A stretch of DNA of 58,682 nt, taken from positions 1 to 58,682 of IMG/VR virus record IMGVR_UViG_3300012685_000005. The stretch is one strand, 5' to 3'. Numbering within the stretch: the first letter of the stretch is position 1; each line of letters starts with the position of its first letter. Below, piece by piece: positions 1 through 10,367 of the stretch. Made by a program: the position numbers and the translations under genes. This stretch comes from a virus. The notes beneath the pieces were generated by a model. The model was given only the letters and a program-made list of their open reading frames with translations, was not told the origin of the DNA and made no database searches.

Positions 1-123
1 ATGACGGGCACTATCGTTGGCCAACTCACGCTGGATACGCTGCTTGTGAGGCTAGACGCGATTCCAGATCAATTACTACAGTTCAGGCAGGGCGAAGTAA
101 TGTCCGAGCTGCGCGCTTGCTGA
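1..123 (+). CDS. Short ORF at the window edge, unknown
   Basis: The reading frame is open from base 1 and encodes 40 residues ending RQGEVMSELRAC. It begins with ATG at base 1, so this may be the true start, or the 3' end of a gene lying outside the window. No domain is recognised. Its stop overlaps the TTG start of the next gene. The frame is also continuous with the methyltransferase cut off at base 58,682 if the two ends are joined, but the joined tail does not look like a methyltransferase tail. Confidence 0.4.
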   Translation: MTGTIVGQLTLDTLLVRLDAIPDQLLQFRQGEVMSELRAC

Positions 124-320
124 CCGCCAATAACCAGTTCGAGTCGGAACTCAAGAAACGCATCTTCGAGGAAATCGACCGGTTGAAGGACAACTTAGCC
201 GCAGGGCTCGCCGTGACGGATTACGCAAAATATCAAAATATCGTCGGCCAAATCGCGGGATTGATGCTAGTGGTCGATTCATATTGCGACGAAGTTCAAA
301 CTGCGATCAATAAGAGGTGA
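117..320 (+). CDS. Small helical phage protein, head region
   Basis: Encodes 67 mostly helical, charged residues (ESELKKRIFEEIDRLKDNLA near the N-terminus). The only usable start is TTG at 117, overlapping the upstream stop. It sits just upstream of the head assembly genes, where similar small charged proteins are common in podoviruses. Its function is unknown. The regular alternation of charged and hydrophobic residues supports real coding. Confidence 0.6.
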   Translation: MLTANNQFESELKKRIFEEIDRLKDNLAAGLAVTDYAKYQNIVGQIAGLMLVVDSYCDEVQTAINKR

Positions 321-326
321 TTCGAT

Positions 327-644
327 ATGGCTTTGGGAATTCAAAATTACAGTGCGGCTTATAGTGCCGCTGGTATGGCATCGACCGCTGTTGAACAGCC
401 AACTCTAGTGCGCAACGCGACCGCGCGGATGCAGCAACAGTCTGGGACTGTGTCGAAAGCGATTATCGATCTTCGCGAAAGCATTGACCGCTTGATCGGC
501 AGCGAACCGCAAAATGCCGAGAAATCCGGTGGCCCAAGTCCGGTGCCATCGGGCGACGTGCAAGCGCTGCATGCGGAAATGGACAATCACGAGCGCACGC
601 TCGTCGCACTCGCTTACCAAGTCAACCGTCTCCGGAGCATCTGA
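327..644 (+). CDS. Hypothetical head-region protein
   Basis: Encodes 105 residues. The ATG at 327 is preceded by AAGAGGTG, a good ribosome binding site. The middle is low in complexity (Gly, Pro, Ser) between two helical parts, and the C-terminal part (ALHAEMDNHERTLVALAYQV) could form a coiled coil. The stop overlaps the next ATG by one base (TGATG), which suggests translational coupling to the GroES-like gene. No family is recognised. Confidence 0.65.
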   Translation: MALGIQNYSAAYSAAGMASTAVEQPTLVRNATARMQQQSGTVSKAIIDLRESIDRLIGSEPQNAEKSGGPSPVPSGDVQALHAEMDNHERTLVALAYQVNRLRSI

Positions 645-1084
645 TGTCGACTGTCTTGAAATCAAAGCGTGAAGCCTTCCCTGATCCGAGACACGACATT
701 CTCGACAAACTGGGCGACTTGTCGCACGTGGAAATCGCGCAAAACGAGTGCCTGATTGCGATTTACATCCGTCCTGAAAAAACGGCGGGCGGCATTATTC
801 TGACGCCGCTCAATCGCAAGGAAGACGAGTACCAGGGCAAGGCCGGACTTGTGGTCAAGATCGGCTCGGCCTGCCGATTTCAGCGCACGGACCCAAAAAC
901 GGGCGTCACTTACGGGCTGCCGATCCATCTTCACGACTGGATTGTCGCCCGCGCCTCCGACACCTGGGCCCTTGATGTCAACGCGCACCCCGATATCCTT
1001 GATCAAAAAGATTTCGTGAAGTGCCGACTCGTCTATGACGATCAAATCCGCATGAAAGTGCCGCATCCTGGGATGATTTGGTGA
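644..1084 (+). CDS. GroES-like co-chaperonin fold protein
   Basis: Encodes 146 residues. The central part resembles the 10-kDa chaperonin (GroES/Cpn10) fold: a strand reading AIYIRPEKTAGGIILTP, then DEYQGKAGLVVKIG, like the strand, mobile loop and 'G-V-V-x-V-G' pattern of GroES. It carries extensions at both ends. Phage GroES-like proteins (T4 gp31 is the known example) adapt the host GroEL to fold the capsid protein, and the capsid gene lies about 3 kb downstream. That role here is inference. The similarity is partial, so the fold call is moderate. Confidence 0.6.
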   Translation: MSTVLKSKREAFPDPRHDILDKLGDLSHVEIAQNECLIAIYIRPEKTAGGIILTPLNRKEDEYQGKAGLVVKIGSACRFQRTDPKTGVTYGLPIHLHDWIVARASDTWALDVNAHPDILDQKDFVKCRLVYDDQIRMKVPHPGMIW

Positions 1085-1088
1085 AAAA

Positions 1089-2048
1089 ATGAGCACTACA
1101 GCCGAAGAACTCAAGATCGATCTCGACGAAATCGACAAGCAAGCCGCCGACAAGGCCGCCGCGAAGGCCAATCCCGCCGCCGACCCCATCATTGAAGTCA
1201 TCAAGACCGATCCCGCGCCAAAAGTCGCGGACCCCGCCGTCCTCACCCCCGACGCCGGCCTCGAAAAGCTCAAAAAGCAGCTCGACGATGAGCGCATCGC
1301 ACGGGCGGACGCCGACCGACGCGCGCAAGAGGCATCGGACAGTGAACTGCGCGCGCGCACCGAGGTGCAAGACACCAATTTGAACCTGTTGACGACCGCG
1401 ATCGCGAGCGTCAAGCAGTCAAACGAGACCTTGAAGGCCGGATACGCCGAAGCGATGGCCGCGCAGGACTACGCCAAGCTCGCCGAGATCCAAATCGAGA
1501 TGTCAACCAATGCGGCAAAGCTGTTGCAACTCGAAAACGGTAAATCGGCACTCGAAAAGGCACCCAAACCCGCGCCGCGGCCCGTCTCCGACCCCGTCGA
1601 GCAGTTCGCTGGCCGATTGACCGCACCGTCCGCCGCCTGGGTGCGCGCGCACCCGGATTTCGTGCGCGATCCGCAGAAAAACCGCCAGATGCTGGCCGCG
1701 CATGAGATCGCGCTCGCCCGCGGGCATGCGGCGGACTCGGCCGGGTACTTTTCATCGATCGAAAAGACGCTCGATATCGCTGTCGATCCAGCGGCGAACG
1801 GCGCCGGCACGCATATCGAAGTCGATCCCGCCGATGACCCGATGGCCGCCGCCGCGAAGGCCGCACCCGTGCGCCGCGCCTCACCGGCAGCCGCGCCCGT
1901 CACGCGCTCCGGGAATGGCGCCGGCAATCGGTCGAATGTCGTGACACTAAGTGCCGCCGAACGCGAAACGGCGAAATTAAACAACATGACGGACTTGGAA
2001 TATGCGCAACAGAAAATGGCATTGATCCGTGAAGGGAAACTCAATTGA
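1089..2048 (+). CDS. Probable scaffolding protein
   Basis: Encodes 319 residues, acidic and Ala-rich at the N-terminus. A long predicted coiled coil spans about residues 55-160 (repeated Leu, Lys and Glu, e.g. LEKLKKQLDDERIARADADR). A proline-rich linker, a short folded part (about 175-235) and a basic helical tail ending in KLN follow. This composition, and the position upstream of the major capsid gene, fit a scaffold of the P22/T7 type that guides procapsid assembly and then leaves. No protease motif was seen. Function is inferred from context and composition. Confidence 0.6.
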   Translation: MSTTAEELKIDLDEIDKQAADKAAAKANPAADPIIEVIKTDPAPKVADPAVLTPDAGLEKLKKQLDDERIARADADRRAQEASDSELRARTEVQDTNLNLLTTAIASVKQSNETLKAGYAEAMAAQDYAKLAEIQIEMSTNAAKLLQLENGKSALEKAPKPAPRPVSDPVEQFAGRLTAPSAAWVRAHPDFVRDPQKNRQMLAAHEIALARGHAADSAGYFSSIEKTLDIAVDPAANGAGTHIEVDPADDPMAAAAKAAPVRRASPAAAPVTRSGNGAGNRSNVVTLSAAERETAKLNNMTDLEYAQQKMALIREGKLN

Positions 2049-2050
2049 AG

Positions 2051-2073
2051 GCCCGTGATTCGAATCCACGGGC
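2051..2073 (+). other. Hairpin resembling a tRNA T-arm, intergenic
   Basis: A 7-bp perfect stem (2051-2057 with 2067-2073) encloses the loop ATTCGAATC in the 136-base gap before the next gene. The loop resembles the TTCGAAT of tRNA T-arms, but no acceptor, D-arm or anticodon arm can be built around it, and there is no T-run. The rest of the gap holds a weak 32-codon ORF (2087-2185) whose stop overlaps the next start. Confidence 0.45.
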
Positions 2074-2184
2074 GCAGGTTTCAGACATGAGTCACCTGTG
2101 CATCGCAAGCAACCATGTCCGCCGGCGGCGGGTTCTCCTTTCAGCTCTTCTCGCGCGGCCGGCATTTCACACGGAGATACTCTG

Positions 2185-2820
2185 ATGGCCATCGACCCCA
2201 ACAATGATCCCCTCCTCGGCGAGGCGCTACCGCGACTCAAGAGACCGCATGCGCCGCTACCTGGCGCGGCGCCGATATCGAACGGTACGCCGACAGCCGC
2301 AGTAGGCCCCGCTGGCGCAGAGGGCGCAATGGGTCCCAATGATTCGGGGCTCACGTATCGCGAGGAAGACCCCCGCACCCGCGCCGCGCGCCGCGCCGCC
2401 GAGCTCCGCGAGCATGGCAGTCTGAACGATGACGGCGTGGACGAGTTCTACATCGACCCGCGCATCATCCCCGATGGCTGGTCCTACGAGTACAAGCGCT
2501 ACACGGTGCTGGGCGCGCAGGACCCGTCCTATCAAGTGTCGCTCGCGCTCAAAGGCTGGGAAGCCGTGCCCGCGCGCCGGCACCCAGAATTGATGCCCGA
2601 CAACTACACGGGCAACACGATCGAGCGCAAGGGCATGATCCTGATGGAGCGCCCCGCCGAGATCACGAACGAATCGAAGGCGCGCGAACTGCGCAAGGCG
2701 CGCGAGCAAGTCGGCAGCAAAGAGGCGCAGTTGAAGGGCATGCCCGCAGGCCCGAATTCGCCGTTCGAGCCGAACAGCAAGATTGCGCGCTCGTATGAGA
2801 CGATCGCGGTACCGAAGTAA
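2185..2820 (+). CDS. Conserved-looking head-region protein
   Basis: Encodes 211 residues from the ATG at 2185, which has GGAGA six bases upstream; an in-frame ATG at 2098 would add a low-complexity tail and lacks a good binding site. The N-terminal third is Pro/Gly/Ala-rich and disordered. The middle (about 85-175) is well ordered and rich in Tyr and Trp (IIPDGWSYEYKRYTVLG). The C-terminus is helical and charged. It lies between the scaffold and capsid genes and is probably virion or assembly related. No family name can be given. Confidence 0.65.
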   Translation: MAIDPNNDPLLGEALPRLKRPHAPLPGAAPISNGTPTAAVGPAGAEGAMGPNDSGLTYREEDPRTRAARRAAELREHGSLNDDGVDEFYIDPRIIPDGWSYEYKRYTVLGAQDPSYQVSLALKGWEAVPARRHPELMPDNYTGNTIERKGMILMERPAEITNESKARELRKAREQVGSKEAQLKGMPAGPNSPFEPNSKIARSYETIAVPK

Positions 2821-2822
2821 TC

Positions 2823-3101
2823 ATGCGATTCGAGGAAGTTTGCGGGACGCCCTGTGACTTATCGGGTAAAACGCTTGAGGCCGCCGCCTGCAAATTAGGC
2901 CCTTCGTTCGTCTACGATCTGCATATCCATCCTCACAACGTAGTATGGGTACGAAATCTCGTTCGACATGTGATGGCAGATGTCAAAGAAAATCCTTTGG
3001 CGCCCTATATTAACATCATCGAAGATCAGGAAATGTTGCCACGCTATGCCTGGTGTCTTGCCGCCGGGGGCAAAGCGTTCGGCAGCATGGCGCCGGGATG
3101 A
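2823..3101 (+). CDS. Hypothetical small protein
   Basis: Encodes 92 residues, starting two bases after the previous stop. It contains three Cys in the first 25 residues (VCGTPCDLSGKTLEAAAC) and a His/Trp-rich stretch (DLHIHPHNVVWVRN). No known domain was recognised. The close packing with neighbours supports a real gene in the head operon. Confidence 0.55.
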   Translation: MRFEEVCGTPCDLSGKTLEAAACKLGPSFVYDLHIHPHNVVWVRNLVRHVMADVKENPLAPYINIIEDQEMLPRYAWCLAAGGKAFGSMAPG

Positions 3102-3128
3102 CCAATTGATTATTTGAAGGAAATTTTT

Positions 3129-3461
3129 ATGATCGTTCCCACCATCGGCCGCGTCATCTTGATTCGCCACCGCACGCACGCGCTCCGTGACGCGCCGCCC
3201 GAAGCCGCGCTCATCGCCTTCGTCAATGACGATGGCACCATCAATGTCGGCGGTACGAATCATCATGGACTGCCATTCGCGCTGCATTCGGTCGTGGTCG
3301 TCCAAGAAGGCGAGATGCCACCCGAAGACACGGTGTACGCCGAATGGATGCCGTATCAGAACAAGGTCGCGAAGGGCGAGATTCCGCCGGCGCTGCATGC
3401 AGAGCCTGTTAGCGCCGTCACATCCGACGCACCGATTGTTGACAACGATCCGAATTCATGA
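3129..3461 (+). CDS. Small beta-rich phage protein
   Basis: Encodes 110 residues from the ATG at 3129, with GAAGG eight bases upstream. A TTG 15 bases earlier is in frame but lies within that binding site. The protein is beta-rich with alternating hydrophobics (MIVPTIGRVILIRH) and ends in an acidic, disordered tail. It may be a virion accessory protein given its place immediately before the capsid genes. No family is recognised. Confidence 0.6.
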   Translation: MIVPTIGRVILIRHRTHALRDAPPEAALIAFVNDDGTINVGGTNHHGLPFALHSVVVVQEGEMPPEDTVYAEWMPYQNKVAKGEIPPALHAEPVSAVTSDAPIVDNDPNS

Positions 3462-3568
3462 ATTAATCGCGCTACCCCTCGGGCCCGGTGTCCGAGCTAA
3501 CGATTAGAATTCTCAGGGTCTCTCACGCTCCCGGTGACGCATGACGACCTCCGCAAGGAGTCTTCGCC

Positions 3569-4186
3569 ATGGCGAATGTCAATAGCCCATACGGGTTCCG
3601 TCAATACACGGGAACGGGCGCCTCGCCAACTTACGAGCAGGTCACTTTTGGCAATGGCGGAATAGCTTACAACGCCGCCGCCATCTATTACGGCGATCCG
3701 GTCGTCCGCCAGGCATCCGGTGACGGCACGCTGAAGCAAGCCGCAGGATCCGCCGGCGGTTCCACCGTCACCATGGCGGGCATCTTCCAAGGCTGCAAGT
3801 ACCTCTCGACCGCCACCAAGCGCACGCAATGGTCGAACTACTGGCCCGGCTCCGATGTCGCGAGCGGCGCGCAGTCCACCATCGAAGCCTACGTCATCAA
3901 CGATCAGAACGCGCAGTTCGTCGTGCAGAGCGACTCGACCGGCCTCGTGCAGGCGGATGTCGGCGCCAATTTCGATTTCAACATCGGCACCGGCACGGCC
4001 GCGAATGGTCTCTCGGGTGCCTTCCTGATTCACGGAGGCGCGACGACCGCCGCGTATCCGTTCCGACTCGTGAGACTCGTGCTCGATCCGCCTGGATCAC
4101 CCGGCACTGCGTCGGGGGCCTATAACTGGGCGGTGGTGGCGTTCAACAACGTCGAGACCAAGAACGCGACTGCGGTGAACACCTAA
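3569..4186 (+). CDS. Virion structural protein, capsid decoration-like
   Basis: Encodes 205 residues. The ATG is preceded by CAAGGAG. The N-terminus MANVNSPYGFRQYTGTGASP matches a widespread phage start of the type 'MANVN(S/A)P(Y/F)GFR', seen in proteins encoded next to the capsid gene. The body is beta-rich, with many Gly, Thr and Ala and no charged helix. It probably decorates or stabilises the capsid; this is inferred from position and composition. The 107-base gap before it holds no gene and only a weak CTCGG/CCGAG repeat. Confidence 0.65.
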   Translation: MANVNSPYGFRQYTGTGASPTYEQVTFGNGGIAYNAAAIYYGDPVVRQASGDGTLKQAAGSAGGSTVTMAGIFQGCKYLSTATKRTQWSNYWPGSDVASGAQSTIEAYVINDQNAQFVVQSDSTGLVQADVGANFDFNIGTGTAANGLSGAFLIHGGATTAAYPFRLVRLVLDPPGSPGTASGAYNWAVVAFNNVETKNATAVNT

Positions 4187-4199
4187 GGAGTAATGGGAA

Positions 4200-5114
4200 A
4201 TGGCCGTCAATCTTGCAGCGATCAAAGACCTACTCCTCCCCGGACTTCGCGGAATCACCGGGAAGTACGAGCAGATTCCATCCCAGTACGACAAGGTCTT
4301 CACCAAGTTCGACTCCAAAATGGCGCTGGAGCGCACCGCCGAAATGCGGTACTTGGGGCTCGCGCAGCTCAAGACCGAAGGCGGTCAGACGGCGTTCGAC
4401 AACAACGCGGGCGAGCGCTATGTGTACAACCAGGAGCATCAAGAGATCGCGCTCGGGTACGCGATCACGCGCAAGGCGATCGACGATAACCTCTACAAGA
4501 CACAGTTTCATCCCTCGAACCTGGGCCTGATCGAGTCCTTCCACCAGGCGCAGGAAATCTACGCGGCGAACGTGCTCAACACCGCGACGACCTACAACGC
4601 CTCCGTCGGCGGCGACGGCGTAGCGCTCTGCTCCGCATCGCACCCGATCGATGGCTTGACCATCGGCAATACGCCGACGACGCAAGTGGACTTGAACGAG
4701 GCGACGCTGCTCAATTCGATGATTTCGATCCGCACGAATTTCCGCGACCAAGCGGGACTCAAGATGTTCTCGCGCGGCCGCAAGCTCATCCTGCCACCCG
4801 CGCTGGAACCAGTCGGCATTCGCCTGACCAAGACCGAACTGCGCCCCGGCACGGCGGACAACGACGTGAACGCGATCCTCTCGACCGCGGGCGGCATCCC
4901 CGAAGGCTACATGGTCATGGACTTCCTGACCTCGAGCTTCGCATGGTTCCTGCTCACGAACATCGCGGGCCTCGCGTACATGAACCGCATTCCGTTCGAG
5001 ACGGATATGCAGGTGGATTTCGTGACGGACAATCTGCTCGTGAAGGGGTACCAACGCTACTCGTTCAATTATTTCCAGTGGCGTTCGATCTACGGCAATT
5101 TCCCGACCTCGTAA
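4200..5114 (+). CDS. Major capsid protein (Mu gpT-like)
   Basis: Encodes 304 residues with the layout of the HK97-fold coat family related to Mu gpT. An N-terminal helix is followed by a 'GERYVYNQEHQEIALGYAIT' stretch, a long spine helix around residues 100-130, a CSASHP motif near residue 142 like the 'STxHP' of this family, and a LPPALEPVGIRLTKTEL strand-turn near residue 200. The C-terminus is aromatic. The size is typical. It assembles the icosahedral shell around packaged DNA. It follows the decoration-like gene after 13 bases, with AAGGAG upstream. Confidence 0.85.
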   Translation: MAVNLAAIKDLLLPGLRGITGKYEQIPSQYDKVFTKFDSKMALERTAEMRYLGLAQLKTEGGQTAFDNNAGERYVYNQEHQEIALGYAITRKAIDDNLYKTQFHPSNLGLIESFHQAQEIYAANVLNTATTYNASVGGDGVALCSASHPIDGLTIGNTPTTQVDLNEATLLNSMISIRTNFRDQAGLKMFSRGRKLILPPALEPVGIRLTKTELRPGTADNDVNAILSTAGGIPEGYMVMDFLTSSFAWFLLTNIAGLAYMNRIPFETDMQVDFVTDNLLVKGYQRYSFNYFQWRSIYGNFPTS

Positions 5115-5126
5115 GGAGCCGCGCTA

Positions 5127-5678
5127 ATGTCAGACATCAACGGCGGCGTCTCCCCGAATCCGAACGGCTCACCGATCTGGCCCGCGACACAATTCACGGG
5201 TCCGGTGACAGCGGGCAATGTCGTGCATTCGGATGGTTCAGGGTCGCTCGCGCAGGTTGGCGGCACGGTCGGCACCGCGAACGTCGGCTACGCCAAGATG
5301 GCGCAGTCCGAGGTCATCACGCAGGCGGCCTCTGCTGGACAGGCTGCGGGTGTCTACAAAACCGGCATCGTGATTCCGGCGCAGAGTCAGATCACCGCGA
5401 TCAAACTCATGGTGACGACCGCGTTTTCTGGCTCGGCGACGACATTAGGTCTGGGCGATACCGCCTCGGCGACAGCGCTTACCTTGGCGAATGCCATAGT
5501 GACCTCGGGCGCCTTGGGGCAAGTGTCTGTTGTGCCGGGCACCGGCGCGACGCAAATTGCCAATTGGGACAATGTCGGCAATACCGATATCCAGATCGTG
5601 GTCACATCGACCAACACGGGCAACGGCGTCGCGACGCTGACCGTGGATTATATTCAGGGCATCAATCTCGCAAGTTAG
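5127..5678 (+). CDS. Beta-rich virion protein, capsid neighbour
   Basis: Encodes 183 residues poor in charge and rich in Thr, Gly, Ala and Val, with predicted beta-strands throughout (GIVIPAQSQITAIKLMVTTA). It starts 12 bases after the capsid gene with AAGGAG. The composition resembles head fibres or decoration proteins. No catalytic motif is visible. It probably projects from the capsid, but that is inference. Confidence 0.6.
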   Translation: MSDINGGVSPNPNGSPIWPATQFTGPVTAGNVVHSDGSGSLAQVGGTVGTANVGYAKMAQSEVITQAASAGQAAGVYKTGIVIPAQSQITAIKLMVTTAFSGSATTLGLGDTASATALTLANAIVTSGALGQVSVVPGTGATQIANWDNVGNTDIQIVVTSTNTGNGVATLTVDYIQGINLAS

Positions 5679-5690
5679 GAGCCAGTGAAA

Positions 5691-6004
5691 TGAAAGGCAG
5701 AAAATATCGCGGAACTGGCGGCGTCAACGAAGCCGAAGAGGACGAGAAGACAAAGCCTGAGGCGCGCACCGATGCCAAGAAAATCGACGCCGAGGCCGAG
5801 GAAATGAAGAAGGGCGGCCGCGCCAAGCGCCGTCATGGTGGCAAAGCCGAGATGAAGGTGCACGGCGAGAAGGCCATGCATCATGCGGGCCGCAAGCCGC
5901 GCAAGAACGGTGGTCGCACGGGCTCGGACGGTTCACCGTTCACCAGCGCTCGGCACGGCAAGAATCCGCCGGGCCGGAGCGAGATGTCGGAGTCCGAGGG
6001 GTAA
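5691..6004 (+). CDS. Small Lys/Arg/His-rich basic protein
   Basis: Encodes 104 residues from the ATG at 5691 (TAGGAGCC upstream); the same frame is open far upstream only because it shadows the capsid gene. It is highly charged: an acidic-basic repeat region, then clusters such as KKGGRAKRRHGGKAEM. This suggests a disordered nucleic-acid or capsid-lumen binding protein. It is the last gene before a terminator. Its function is unknown. Confidence 0.6.
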
Positions 6005-6011
6005 AAATCAG

Positions 6012-6057
6012 CGCGATGGCGAGCGCGAGACGGGGCCATCGCGGTCCCGTTTTTGTT
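6012..6057 (+). terminator. Rho-independent terminator after head operon
   Basis: A 9-bp perfect inverted repeat, CGCGATGGC (6012-6020) with GCCATCGCG (6035-6043), is followed by GTCCCGTTTTTGTTT. An alternative shorter stem, ACGGG (6030-6034) with CCCGT (6046-6050), abuts the T-run directly. The element lies eight bases past the stop of the basic protein, so it should separate head from fibre transcription. Confidence 0.75.
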
Positions 6058-6070
6058 TGAGGAGTGAGGA

Positions 6071-6717
6071 ATGAGGCCGATCACTGTTTCCGTAGGACCC
6101 CTCGCCGCCGCCAGCGCGAATAACATTGCGCTCTCGCAGACGCCCGGTGCAGCGGGTGCGATGACGCTGAACGGTTCGCTGGTCAAAGCGGGTGTTGCGA
6201 CGTTAGACAATCCGCGGCGCGTGCTGATCACGACCGCCGACACTACGACGAAATTCACCATCAATGGATGCTCGCCCACGGGCACGGCGCTGACGGAGAC
6301 ATTTTTGATTGTGGCGGGCGCGACGTATTCGCAACTCGACTATGCGAAGGTCACGTCGATTACCGTCAATCAGGGCGCGACTGCGGCGGTGACGGTCGGC
6401 ACCAATGGGATCGCATCGACGCCCTGGGTGCGGTTCGATGAATGGGCCAAGCCCCAAGTCTCGATTCAATGCAATGCGTCCGGCACGGTGAATTATACCC
6501 TCCAGGTGAGCAACGACGATCCGAATAGTCCGTGGGTCTCGCCTCCCGTATTGCCGTCTGCGATGACGTGGCTCAATACGAATGATCCAGCGGCGGTCGG
6601 CGCGACGGCATCGATTCAGACGAATTTCCTCTTCGCGCCCACGTTCGCGCGGGTACTGCTCAATAGTGGCACCGGCACCGTGACGGCGACGATGACGCAG
6701 TTCGACGTGGTGAGCCG

Positions 6718-6721
<4 letters not shown>
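6071..6721 (+). CDS. Beta-rich virion protein
   Basis: Encodes 216 residues, almost all short Thr/Ala/Gly/Val strands, with a more ordered C-terminal half that contains FDEWAKPQVSIQCNASGTVN. The binding site is TGAGGAGTGAGG. Its stop overlaps the next start (ATGA), so it is probably co-translated with the S74 fibre. It may form a baseplate or fibre-attachment layer. No family can be named. Confidence 0.6.
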
Positions 6722-10366
<3,645 letters not shown>

Positions 10367-10367
10367 A

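Noticed and set aside
662-1414. 250-codon minus-strand frame opposite the GroES-like and scaffold genes
   Set aside because: Antisense to two well-supported genes and Arg/Ser-rich.
2051-2130. A complete tRNA gene at the T-arm-like hairpin
   Set aside because: No anticodon arm, D-arm or acceptor pairing could be built on either side.
4230-5054. 274-codon minus-strand frame opposite the capsid gene
   Set aside because: Composition is His/Arg/Val-rich as expected for a reverse shadow of GC-rich coding DNA; no start signal.
4943-6004. Long upstream extension of the basic protein's frame through the capsid gene
   Set aside because: The extension shadows the capsid gene. The ATG at 5,691 has a proper binding site.
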